64,000 nucleotides of DNA from Pseudo-nitzschia pungens. Its lineage: Eukaryota > Bacillariophyta > Bacillariophyceae > Bacillariales > Bacillariaceae. The stretch's first letter is position 1, and every line of letters starts with the position of its first letter. The notes under the pieces were generated by a model. That model saw nothing but the letters and a program-made list of their open reading frames with translations. It was not told where the DNA came from and made no database searches. The DNA lies in assembly GCA_037355855.1 (NCBI GenBank), contig CM074759.1, positions 2,356,001 to 2,420,000 on the forward strand, written 5' to 3'. Below are positions 9,598 through 19,893 of the stretch, one piece after another. A program made the translations under genes and the position numbers.

Positions 9598-10820
9598 GAT
9601 TGGCATAACAAAGTATCTTATTGCCTTCTAATTCTTGGTAGAAGAAGGCTCGGGACTGAATCTTGAATTGGATGGTAGTGTCTTTTAGCTGATGAAGATA
9701 GATATTGGAGAAGTTCACCGGGCATTCTAAGTCTTGATTGTTTGGTAGGTTGACTAGGCACTCATTGTTCAGCAAACAGGCTTGTAGTTCCTGATCTGCG
9801 TCATTGCATAAGTGCTGAAATAGGTTGGGGAACTCTGTTAAAAACAGTTCTTCATCTTGCTTGGGGACTTCAAGTTTCAAAAAATCCACGAGAGTGCCCT
9901 TTGTAAGGGCTTTCTTCCCCTCAGTAGGTGGATCCATCCTGGGTAGTCTGGAGAAGGCGTCAGCAAGAACGTTCTTCTTGCCTTCAACATAGGTGAGGTT
10001 GACACCAAATTCTTCTAAGAATAGTCTCCACCGGAGGACTCGTTGGACTGATAGGGTTCTGAAGGTAAGGTTTTTATGGTCAGTGTATGCGTTGATGACT
10101 CCACTGAGGAGCATTTTTCTGTACTCTTTGCAGCAGAGTACGATTGCGAGGAGTTCTTTTTCCATAGTAGTGTAGTTCTTCTGGGCATCAGATAGTTTTT
10201 TGGACCAGTATGCAATAGGTTTGCCATCTTGTAGGATGGCAGCACCAAGCTGTAGGTCTGAGGCATCAGTGTACAGTTCAAAGGGCTTGTTAAGGTCTGG
10301 ATAGGTGTTCAGGGCATCTGCTGCGACCATTGCTTTCATCTCTTGAAAGGCTTTATCTTGAGCAGGTCCCCAAGTGAAAGCTGAAAGGGCTTTCCTTTGC
10401 TTGGCTTTAATTGTTGCAGCTTGAGGAGTTTTCTTTTGCTTGGGGCTACCAGTGATATCAAAGAGAGGAGCTAAGACATGGGATCTGCGAGGCCACATGT
10501 CCCTGTAGTATCCAACTGCTCCTAGGAAGGACTTGACTTGGGTCACAGTTCTGGGCCGATCCATATGTAGGATGGCCTCTATTTTCTTTCTCCAAGGCTT
10601 AACAGCTGTGGGCGTCATCCAGTAACTGAGGAAATCAGTTTCCTGTACAGCCCAATCACACTTGAGTGGGTTGCACTTCAGCCCATTATGGTTGAGTCTG
10701 TCTAAAATCTTGTCGATAGTTTTCATGTGGAGGTCAAATGATCCATTGGTCCATATGCCAATATCATCAATGTAAACTGTGCAGTCAGTGTCTTGTAGGA
10801 TGTCTTCCATTAGTTGCTGT
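9598..10820 (-). pseudogene. Gypsy family A element 3: pol fragment (RT end, RNase H, linker)
   Basis: An open frame on the minus strand from 10820 to about 9598 that aligns to element 1 pol from the YIDDIGIW box through RNase H (LYTDASDLQLG, MEKELLAIV, YTDHKNL) and stops before the integrase. Both ends are cut by LINE 3' tails pointing into it: LINE copy 1 on the left (ends 9597) and LINE copy 2 on the right (starts 10821). It overlaps element 2 pol over about 165 bp with roughly 24 nucleotide but only about two amino-acid differences, so it is a separate copy, not the missing part of element 2. Confidence 0.85.
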
Positions 10821-11800
10821 AATAATAATAATATACGTATTTAAATAACTTTAATCACCAAAGGTGAAACTAAATTACTCAGTCTGTAACCAGACTTTAA
10901 CGTCGCCTCCATCAGAGAGTCAGGACCCCAAGTGGCAGAACGACAAATTTTCAAACAAACCTTGAACATCAAGCAGGGAAAAAGACAAACAAGTCCCACA
11001 AAATAGGGACTTGAGAGAAAGTGAGATGGGAATGGAGATATTGGGATAAGATCCAGTATCAAAAGGTAAATGACAAGATAAGAAGCAAGAACAGAAGACA
11101 AGACCAAGGTACAAAGTGTAATCAACCCTGAGGTCCAGTAAGCCAGGCTCTGAGGAGAGCAGCCTCTCGTTGGTATGGCTGCTCAGGTTGGACAGGCGCT
11201 GCATACTGCTTCCTGGCAAGGTGGATGGTTGCAAGCCACTGCCTCTTGGCAGTCAGGGTGTAACCTTGTAGGACTTGGAAAGGGGTTTGTAAAAGGGAGT
11301 GTGACTGGGGAAGTGCACCAGCTGCACCAATGGCCAATTCAGAGGAGATGGAAGCATCAAGAGATTGGTGTTGTTCAGCATCAAGGGTACCCCCAGGACC
11401 ATGGAGTCGTTCATTCCTATAAGTCCAAAGATCCCAGGAGGTAAGAAAGAACTGATGGATGATAGCTGTAGCCCAACGTTTGGGAGAGCGCTTGCTTCCA
11501 ATGTGGGAGTAGTAGTCAGCCTGGATTTGATACCAGCGAGGAGACCACCTACCAAGAAGCCAGTTGTGCCAACCAATAGTCCTCTGTGCCCTGACAGCAG
11601 AAGCAATTGCAAGTGAGTAGGATGATGGATAAATTCTCTGGCCCTTCCGAACTCTGGTGAGGAGATCCACAATGGCAGCAACCAAGGATGGATCAGTTTG
11701 TTCAACTTCAAGCCTCTTCTGCAGGGGTCCCTTGAAAGCGGACACACTGTGCTGTACTGCCCCAGTGTCCTTGCAGGAGAGCACATGAGACACCTTCTCG
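10821..11800 (-). mobile_element. LINE copy 2, 5'-truncated, minus strand
   Basis: The reverse complement of the LINE copy 1 3' end: the (TAA)n tail begins at 10821, then come hairpins TCACC-AAA-GGTGA (10855-10867) and GTCTG-TAAC-CAGAC (10882-10895), the 3' UTR, and the C-terminal coding region from 11122 to about 11800 (GEKVSHVLSC onward, truncated inside the zinc motif). It is about 980 bp long. 5' truncation is the normal outcome of target-primed reverse transcription. No short target duplication is visible because the two flanks derive from different gypsy copies. Confidence 0.88.
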
Positions 11801-13507
11801 CCAGTCGCATTTGAGTGGGTTGCACTTGAGTCCATTTTGATTGAGCTGGTCTAGGATTTTGTCAATGGTCTTCATGTGTAGATCAAAGGATCCATTGGTC
11901 CAGATGCCAATATCATCAATATAAACAGTGCAGTCGGTGTCTTGTAGAATATCTTCCATTAGTTGTTGAGCAACATCTGGAGAGACTTTGACACCCATCG
12001 GTAGTCTTTGGTATTCATAGCAACCATAAGGAGTGACTATGGTACAGAGCTTCTTGCTTGCGTCATCCAGTTCAAAGCAGTAGTATTGCATGGACAAGTC
12101 GATTTTGGTGAAGTGGGTATACTTGCCACACTTGTTCATGATGTCCTGTATCCGGAGGATTGGATAAGGACGTCTCTCAAGAAGTTCATTGAGTTCTCTG
12201 AAGTCTGATACCCATCTGACCCTGTTGTCCTTCTTGGGTACTATGAAGGTTGGGAAGGCCCATTCAGCCGGCCCAGTGCAACGTTTGAGGACTCCATCAT
12301 TACAAAGATTTTGGAGTTCCCTTTTGAATAGGTCTTCTCGTTTGTATGCAACTGGATAAGGCTTCTTGTGTATAGGCTTGGATCCGGGCTTCAGTCTTAG
12401 AGAGATCTTCTTGTGTGGATACTTGCCAAGTTCTCCATTAAAGACATTTGGATACTTGTTTAGTATTGCTTGGAATTGTTGCTGTTCTGCTTTGGACATG
12501 TGAGACTGTTGTTGGGCAACTGTCGATAGATCTATTTCTTGGTAGGCTCTATCGAGGATTACTTTGGACTTGTATGGATTGGCAAATGCGAGATCATCAG
12601 CAAAGAGTTCAGCGTCTTCTAGTTCTTCCATGAGCATGGTGTAGCTTGCGTCATGGTATAGAGAGGTATCTTTCATAGGAATGGTTCTATCCATCCACTG
12701 AACTGCTCCGGTATTGAATAGGAGATTGATCTTTGTTAGGTGGAGGAAGTCTCTGCCTAATATTAGATCGTACTTGCAGTTTGGGGAGTGGAAGAGCCTT
12801 GCTTCTTGTCTGTCGATGGTGTAGTTGCCAAACGCTTGTAGCTTGATGTTCTTCATGATGATGTATTCGGTGGTGTCAAAGCTACCATTTGCTGTGGTAG
12901 TTAGGACTTGATGCTTGCTTCGAATCGGTATTGTGCCAAATGGTAGAGCTCTTTTGTTAATTAAAGTTCCGGAAGATCCACTATCAAGTAGTGCGAGTAG
13001 TGGTCTTGATTTCGTATGGATGCCTTGTATGTACTGTATATTGGTTAGAAGAATAGGAGCCACGTTGCTCTTGTTCGATGCCTGTTCTGCTGTATTTTTG
13101 GTTGTATTTCCAGCAGTCGACAGTAGCTTTAAATAATTTTGCTCCAGCGCACCTCCTTTGGTGTAGTCTTTGGAGTTTTTGGTATTGCAATAGAGATTTT
13201 TTGCTGTACCAGTGGACCAATTTCTTGCTAGGGACAAGAGTGGTCTATTTGTTGCTGCTGTCTTCGATGCGTCTGTACCCTTGGATCGATTCGTTGTTCG
13301 ATTCGGATCCATGTTCGATTGGTTCCCTGTAGTAGAGAATCGAACTGTTTTTATTGTGGTTGCTGTGTTTGCAGGCTTTGCTGAGCTTTCAACAGGAATA
13401 CTCCATCCTGTAGGTTCCTTCCCCTCTTTATCTGGGAGATCTCCTCCATGCGTCGTCCCAGACAGCAGGGCTGTGCTGGCATCCAGGTCCTGGGGAGCTG
13501 GAGGCAA
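11801..13507 (-). pseudogene. pol: Pol of gypsy element 2, truncated by LINE copy 2
   Basis: The frame is open on the minus strand from the gag stop through 13507 (a TTG where element 1 has ATG) to 11801. It shows the protease motif LLALLDSGSSGTLI and RT motifs VSDFRELNELL, LPMGVKVSPD and YIDDIGIW, ending at LKCNPLKCDW. Beyond that it runs into antisense-joined LINE sequence (to 11708), which is not native pol. It lacks RNase H and integrase, so it cannot act alone. Unlike element 1, the frame from the gag stop into protease is continuous, which shows the likely ancestral gag-pol arrangement. Confidence 0.85.
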
Positions 13508-14117
13508 GGTGATTGCTGGTTTTGGTGAAGCCCGGGGCTTCTTGTTAGGTTTGGAGCCTTTCGGAATTCAGGGGAGCCACACGAGTTCTCCATCGATACT
13601 TCTTTCAGTTCAGCCTCCATGTTCTGTATACAATTTGCGCACAGCGCATTTTGTCCGACGTTCCGATGTTCCAGTACTAAAAATACGTAGATTTCTACAC
13701 ACATTTACCATGCGATATCTCGCTCCCTTCTACACCCCCAATCACAATACCAGGACCTACACATGCTAACAGCGACCTCGCCTTTTCGATTCTGCTATTG
13801 GTTCAGTTGCTTGCTGCTTTGTTCAGTTGCTTTGGTTGCCTTCACCATGGTCGTCGATTCGATTCGGCAACAGCAGCAGCAGCAAACCGACACGACAACC
13901 GACACATAATTTTCTACAGCAAATTCTAGTACAGATTCTACCGTACAGCAAACCTGACAACGTACATGCTGTCTATTGCTTCGATCTGTTTCCCAGCTCC
14001 ATCCAAGGCCCCTAAGTATATCTTATGCTTAATGTTCTACACTGTTTCCAAGCTGCTTAAGTGCTTCTCACTTAACGTTCTTCCACTGTAGGAATCTTTC
14101 TACAAGAAATTCCAGAT

Positions 14118-15067
14118 GTCATCTGTTTTCAAGTCCATTGCCCTGCTGGACCCTAAGTGTTTTCACTTATGGTCCTACTGTTTCTTGACCCAAGCCCCAA
14201 CGCCGCTAAGTACAGTTTGCTTAAGGCTCCACTACCTACATATACCTCCCAGATGTACCGTATAAATGTCATCTGTTTCCAAGTCTACTGCCCTGCTGGA
14301 CCATAAGTGTTTTCGCTTATGGTCCTACTGTTTTTTGACCCAAGCCCCAAAGCCGCTAAGTACAGCTTGCTTAAGGCTCCACCACCTACATATACCTCTC
14401 AGGTGCACACTTCAACTGTCATCTGTTTTCAAGTCTACTGCCCTGTTCGACCATAAGTATTTTTGCTTATGGTCCTACTGTTTTTTGACCCAAGCCCCAA
14501 AGCCGCTAAGTACAGTTTGCTTAAGGCTCTCCCACCTACATAACCCTCTCAGGTGCACACTTCAACTGTCATCTGTTTTCAAGTCTACTGCCCTGCTGGA
14601 CAATAAGTGTTTTCGCTTAAGGTCCTACTGTTTTCTGACCCAAGCCCCAAAGCCGCTAAGTACAGTTTGCTTAAGGCTCTCCTACCTACATATACCTCTC
14701 AGGTGCACCCTTCAACTGTCATCTGTTTTCAGGTCTACTGCCCTGCTGGACCCTAAGTGTTTTCGCTTAAGGTCCTACTGTTTTCTGACCCAAGCCCCAA
14801 AGCCGCTAAGTACAGTTTGCTTAAGGCTCTCCTACCTACATACCCCTCTCAGGTGCACACTTCAACTGCCATCTGTTTTTAAGTCTACTGCCCTGCTGGA
14901 CTATAAGCATTTTCGCTTAAGGTCCTACTATTTTCTGACCCAAGCCCCAAAGCCGCTAAGTACATGTTACTTAATGCTCCACCATCTACATATACCCCTC
15001 CAGTACACAGTACAGCTGATACCTGTTTTCAAGTCTACAGCCCTGATGGTCCATAAGTGTTATCACT
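14118..15067 (+). repeat. 150-bp tandem array, six full units plus a partial one
   Basis: GTCATCTGTTTTCAAGTC-type unit starts fall at 14118, 14268, 14418, 14568, 14718, 14868 and 15018, an exact 150-bp period with no length drift. Because 150 is a multiple of three, a frame stays open from 14266 to 15228, but its product (50-aa repeats) shows no known domain and I do not call it a gene. Each unit contains an inverted repeat: GGACCATAAG...CTTATGGTCC in the best units, weakened in others. Confidence 0.9.
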
Positions 15068-15114
15068 TAGAGCCCTTGTTTCCAAGCTACTACGGAAGAT
15101 CAAGTTCAAGTTCG

Positions 15115-15470
15115 AACAGGAGGCCAGCTGTTACGAATTTGAATTTGGTAGTAGGCTCCACTGCCTCTACGTGTGCTACGTGCTACTATGAAGTTCGAAC
15201 AGGAGGACAGCTGATCCGAATTTGGTAGTAGGCTCGTAGGCTCCGTACTATATGTACCATACAGTGGTAAGGAATGTGTTTAGGGCACTCGCATTACTGA
15301 TGCTGCAATACAGCATGCAGAGACCAGTTTTGTTTTTGTACGCTGACCACTTGCATTACTGATACTATGTATCTGAGGAAGGGTTTTGCTTGTGTCGGCT
15401 GACTACTAGCATTACTGATGCTGTACAGCAGCATGCCAGGGACAGTTTTGCTTGTGTCTTTCCCTTTCAC
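15115..15470 (+). repeat. Short direct repeats inside LINE copy 3
   Basis: Two copies of an AGTTCGAACAGGAGG...GGTAGTAGGCTC block (about 15100-15160 and 15190-15235) are followed by three ~60-bp repeats, each starting GCATTACTGAT (near 15290, 15352 and 15408). No coding potential is seen. Confidence 0.65.
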
Positions 15471-15746
15471 GTTCTTGTTACCCCATCTCCTGTACGCTTT
15501 GCAACAGCAGTGTCTGTTGTGCTCTGGACTGGTTCGTTCTTACCCTGCTTCTTACTAAGGTTTGTTTGCAAAATTGTCGTTTTTACAACTTGGGGCCTAA
15601 ACTCCCTTTGATTGAGGCGACGCGTCGTTCTACAACTTGGGGTCCTGACTCTTCGATTGAGGCGACGATAAAGTCTGGTTACAGACTGAGTAGCTTTTAA
15701 CCACCTTTTGTGGATTTTCCTACTTAAATAAGTATATTATTATTAT

Positions 15747-16741
15747 CAGCCTCCATGTTCTGTATGGTATGATTCCATTGCTGCTTTCATGTGTGCTTGG
15801 AAGGACTCGTTGCTTCCGGAGACTAGTTGAGCGTGAGTGTGGAAGGTCTCAGTTTGTTTGGAGGGAGCAGTGGGCCCTTTGTTGTAATTCTTGGAGAATT
15901 TGTTCTTTGGGCACTCAGACCAATCATGATTGTGGCCGGGAATTCTGCAGGGGTTGGATTTCTTCTTGTTATGGGCCCCCTTATTGGAATTTGAATTGCG
16001 CTTGCGAGAGTTATTGTTAAAATTGGTCGAGCATTTGTTTTGTTGTTTGTTCTTATTGTTGTTGCTTTTCTTGTTAGCTTGACGCTCGTGGCAGCTCATG
16101 TGATCGACAATGAACTGAACAGTGGTATCCTCCTGTATTCCATTGTGGATCATGCCGTAGTGTTCCATCCAGGATGCTGGGAAGGAGTGTAGTAGGATAG
16201 TTAGCTTCTCCACCCTGGAGAGAGGAGCGCTGCTTCCATCCAGTTTTGTGGTGTATTTCATGAGAATTAAGATCCGATCTGCATGGTCTTTGCATGTCAT
16301 TGCTGGTGTCTTCCTGCATTCATTGCTTCGAAGATAGGTATGCATGATGTCCCTGGCATCCCGGGCATTGCAGTAGAGCTTGGTGAAGTCTAAGATGGCT
16401 TGCTCGTATCCTCCGATCTCTTCTTCTTCATATTGCATGTTGTCGGGGTCAAGTGGATCTTGGATCATGTGGTTCCATTTGCTTTGTGCGTCGGTAGTGA
16501 GACATCGACTGAAGTGAGTGAGGTGTTTATTTATTGGGAGCTGTATGAGCTTAGCAGCATTTCGAAATGATTCTTCTACAAATAGAAGTTCTTCTAGGCC
16601 TCCTTTCTCGGTGAAGAGAGGGACCTTGATGCTATCGGTGTTGCCGTCGGGATCGATGTTGTAGAGGGTAAAGAGCTTGGGCTTGGATCGATCGAAGGAG
16701 CTCTTGTAAGAGATTGGTGGGTCCCTGTATAGACCTGCCAT
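15747..16741 (-). pseudogene. gag: Gag of gypsy element 2, split by LINE copy 3
   Basis: Starts at ATG 16741 (MAGLYRDPP, as in element 1) and is open to the LINE insertion. The last part of gag lies at 13570-13629. The C-terminal zinc-like region CRIPGHNHDWSECPKNKFSK is identical to element 1, but the N-terminal capsid-like region is only about half identical. After the insertion point the frame has a TGA where element 1 has CGA, about ten codons before the conserved WLP-TGA end, so this copy also carries a premature stop. Confidence 0.85.
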
Positions 16742-16798
16742 GTTGCTTGTTGGAGATACAACTTGCCTCTATTGTTGAGGCTGCTGGGCGTTTTGGGT

Positions 16799-16849
16799 TC
16801 AGTACTGATTGTTACTGTCTTTCCACTTAAAGATAAACAGTAATTACTG
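16799..16849 (-). promoter_or_regulatory. Leader palindromes of gypsy element 2
   Basis: CAGTAATTACTG at 16838-16849 directly abuts the LTR (starts 16850), exactly as in element 1. A second palindrome TCAGTACTGA is at 16799-16808. The conserved position, despite strongly diverged LTR and gag, points to function. Confidence 0.6.
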
Positions 16850-17175
16850 TGTTACACGTTAAGGTAGAAAATTTTGGAGTGGTATGAAAAAGTGAATGTT
16901 TAGATACTTTACGAGATATTGTTATGCAAATTGAGAATGGAAACATATAAAATTTGAGGTCGCGAGCATAACCACATTTTGGCATGCTCTGCCATAAATG
17001 TTGATTCATTGTCGGTTCCCACGATTAGGCATATATCCTATTCTGGGACTCGACCATATTATTTAGGATACATATAAGAAGTATCCATTCCCGAATATAG
17101 ATATATATTCGATTCCTACATGGGATTCGGTTAATTATTCATTCGTGATCTTCGTAGCTACGCTACCATGTCACA
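16850..17175 (-). repeat. 5' LTR of gypsy element 2
   Basis: 326 bp, the same length as the element 1 LTRs. Read on the minus strand it runs TGTGACATGG...ACGTGTAACA. It is strongly diverged inside from element 1 but shares both termini and a GGTCGAGTCCCA block. The base triplet after the terminal TG is altered relative to element 1. The flank beyond is TTGAT; the other target copy is not in the window. Confidence 0.88.
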
Positions 17176-17845
17176 TTGATAACACCAGATAAACCAACTC
17201 TGGGCACAAGGGTTGGATGGACATAGGTGGTATTGCTTCAAGTCTATTGCAACTGCTTCCAATTCAATCACCATGGTCAGGAGGAGTTGTAGCCTAATAT
17301 TTACATGAATTTGTGTAGAAAATTAGTACCAGAATTTCTTTCTGGGAAATGACCAAGTCGTGTAGTAGACTCCAGTAGAAAAATGTACCATCGGACGAAG
17401 GTCAAAATGCCCTAAACTCCCGAGTAAAGGAGATTAAAAATGGGGGGGGATCAGCTGATAGGAATTCCGTAGTAAGGTTTACCGTAAATTACTATTCATA
17501 CTTGTGAGGTGGTGGTGATTCATTTCGAAGGATGAATGCGTCATGTCGTCGGAGGGAAAAAAATCCTTCACACTTGGGGTCGTAAGTACTAAATCAATCG
17601 TTTGTTCGCAATTCCTGGTACTCGTAACTTACTAAGGGAATGCAGCAGTAGAAACAAAAGTGCTTGGTAAGTTAAACTTCAATCTTTACTTTGATCATCT
17701 CTGTGCTTTTTGCTCCCACCCACCGTAGCACAGTACCACAACGACACATCATGATTGTGGCGATCTGATCGGATCACGTAGAACGGCTGACTTATTCCTC
17801 CGTTAGTTGCAGCTGTAAGCCGGTCCTATACGAATCATTTTTGAA
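17176..17845. other. Intergenic region with a half copy of a palindromic repeat
   Basis: I see no gene. A 23-nt word, CAGCTGATAGGAATTCCGTAGTA without interruption, occurs at 17452-17474 and is identical to the right arm of the inverted repeat at 57279-57301. The last ~150 bp should contain the promoter of the downstream gene; no TATA box stands out. Confidence 0.5.
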
Positions 17846-18874
17846 ATGTTTCGTGTACCTGGGTTTACCGTGCCTGGTTTGCTGCTGCTACTGCTACTGC
17901 TTGCCGGTGCGAGAGACGAAATTTTTCTTCGGAGAGTCTCGTCTTACTCCATGCTTGACAGTAACAGCAACAATCGCTATACACGCCGGGGATGGATCCA
18001 TGTATCTTGTGCCTCTTTCGTAGCCATTCAACAACCGCGCAATGCTTGTGCAAAGGAGTCGACGGCACCGAACCCCCTTCAAAACCTAATCGAAGCCCAA
18101 AAGACGCTTGACACTCTGCTCTCAAATTACGAACGAGCAACGACCGACTGCACATTTGCTGACGTCCCACGTGAGCTATTAGAAAGTAAAAACAAAGAGC
18201 TCTTACTGGAAAAAGCTGCAACCAACGCTCTGTTTGACAAATCGGCATCTATAGAGACGTGTAAAACAACGAATCGCATAGTTCGTGACTATTTGGGTGT
18301 GACCGGAAAAGGTCGGTATGCCGAGACTAGTGAATGGGTCTGCTGATTCTGACGAACAACAACTCTTGGAAACCATGACTAACTTATGCCAACTATTGTT
18401 GATGTGTTCTTTTTCTGGAAGGTCCCTTGGTTGGGATCGAGAAACGAATTCAATCAGGCTTGAAATTTGTCGATCCGGACTTTTTCGACGATTATGTGTC
18501 TCGTAAGTCGTCTCCTGTCAACAAGGTGGTCTGTGTGAGGGAATTCTATCGCACTGTCCACCATTTCTTTCTCAGCACAATCCCATCTAATTCGTTCGTT
18601 CTTTCTTGCGTTCACTGCGTTTCAAATTATTATTTGGAACAACCTCTGTACATACGTACCAGAATTGGAATCATTTTCTCAATCGTATAGCAAAGCCACG
18701 TCTTTGAGCTACACGGCGGGAATCGCTGACTTGGACTCTGTGAACAATTTTTCGAAGGAGGATGCCGATGAGTCGAAGAGGGACGAAAATAGCAACTTGC
18801 AACAAACCAAACAAGCGATCAAAGAAGCGAAAAGAAATCTAGATGTTGTAATAACACTCTTAGAAAAATCATAG
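17846..18874 (+). CDS. Secreted or plastid-directed protein of unknown function, 3 exons
   Basis: Exons 17846-18311, 18422-18502 and 18663-18874 give 252 aa. Introns are 110 and 160 bp (GTCGGT...AG, GTAAGT...AG). Splicing joins TGKG to PLVGIEKRI and then to ESFSQSYSKATS in frame. The N-terminus (MFRVPGFTVPG followed by eight leucines) is a signal peptide. No clear ASAFAP-type plastid cleavage motif is seen, but CASFVA near residue 54 could play that part. The mature part is about 190 mostly helical residues with Cys at TTDCTF and ETCKTTN. It resembles conserved small diatom proteins I cannot name with certainty. A lumenal photosystem-associated helical protein is one possibility, unproven. 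Confidence 0.8.
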
Positions 18875-19893
18875 GATACGAATAGAATGGTGATAATAGA
18901 ATACGACTCTGCTGCCGCTGCTAGTCCTTCGTATCTCAATCAACTCAATCAAAACCAAGAATGAACGCAGTTGGAAATCTTTTGGTCGCTGTGAAAAGTG
19001 AAGGTGTCAAACAGCATCACCACCTCTTCAATGTATTAGAAGCTATTGGAATCTAGCTTTCAACCAATATTTTGAAACCAGGTAGACTATTCTTCTGCCC
19101 CAACATATTAATATTGTATCCCAGACTCGGTCAGTAATTTGAGGTAGTCCAAGCAACATTGACAGGTGCACCTTAACAGTGCATCATACGGTGCATCCTG
19201 CATCTCACCTTGCAAACCAACTCCCCAACCACACCTCCCTCCAAGCAGAGGGAAAGGGGAGAGAAAGTGCGGAAAGTGAAGATCAGGTAGAATATGGCCA
19301 GATGGGTGGGGGATTGGGGCAGACTGGGCAAACTGCTTCAATCAGAAAGTCAACAAAAATGAGACCGATCTAACCCATGTATTCAAATACCTATGGTGGT
19401 GAATATGGGGTAATGGATGACTCCAAAGTATCAGGTGTACAATTCAAGTTTGCCTACAAGACTGAATGATTGCATGAGACTGCCGGATCAACATGGGTAG
19501 GCATTCTTGGAGCATTAGATGAACACTTGGGTGTGACAGGCAACATAATTAGGTACAAATGTTTCAGAAAATGATTGTTTTATTGGTGCAGACTAGTAAT
19601 TTGTGAGTAGAAACCAATCCTAATATAATGGACCATTGCTCAATGATTGAAAATCTAACGGCTAGAGGGTGATGAATGTGAATCATATTGCCTTCCGTTG
19701 TGATACAAGTCTGCGTTGAATGTAGGTGAAAATAGTTGCAAGTGACCCAATATTGTGACATTCTGGCATTGAATCTGATTGATGCCGCCATCGATGGCAT
19801 CGTAATGTTGTTACAGGTGAGCAATTAATCTAATTGTTGCCACCATTTTGGCCAAGCTAATACTACTGTAGCAATGGGTACACGAGAAATCTG
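18875..19893. other. Intergenic region, no gene recognised
   Basis: Scattered short ORFs without recognisable domains. I see no RNA gene, repeat or transposon signature. Confidence 0.4.

Larger units (their letters stand above)
13630..15746 (+). mobile_element. LINE copy 3: ORF-less derivative with tandem repeats
   Basis: This 2117-bp insertion in element 2 gag is bounded by the perfect 19-bp duplication CAGCCTCCATGTTCTGTAT at 13611-13629 and 15747-15765. Its last ~150 bp match the other LINE 3' ends (TTGGGGTCCTGACTC block, hairpin GTCTGGTTACAGAC at 15673-15686, ATT-repeat tail), and a duplicated copy of that block lies just upstream (15574-15625). The remaining ~1.9 kb has no RT or RNase H. 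It holds a 150-bp tandem array and shorter repeats. It is best read as a non-autonomous LINE, mobilised in trans through the shared 3' end. Confidence 0.85.
11801..17175 (-). mobile_element. Gypsy family A element 2, partial, minus strand
   Basis: In its own orientation: a 5' LTR (17175-16850), a leader with palindromes, gag (16741 to 15747), LINE copy 3 inserted inside gag, the end of gag, and pol from 13507 down to 11801, where LINE copy 2 cuts it in the RT domain. RNase H, integrase and 3' LTR of this copy are absent from the window. Its pol is about 95% identical in protein to element 1, while LTR and N-terminal gag are strongly diverged. Confidence 0.88.

Noticed and set aside
11708..11800. 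The tail of the element 2 pol ORF beyond LKCNPLKCDW
   Set aside because: It is LINE copy 2 sequence read in the wrong frame; the open frame is chance continuation across the junction.
14266..15228. A 320-aa repetitive protein gene inside LINE copy 3
   Set aside because: The open frame follows from an exact 150-bp unit; no domain, start context or homologous copy supports a gene. Kept as a finding, not called as CDS.
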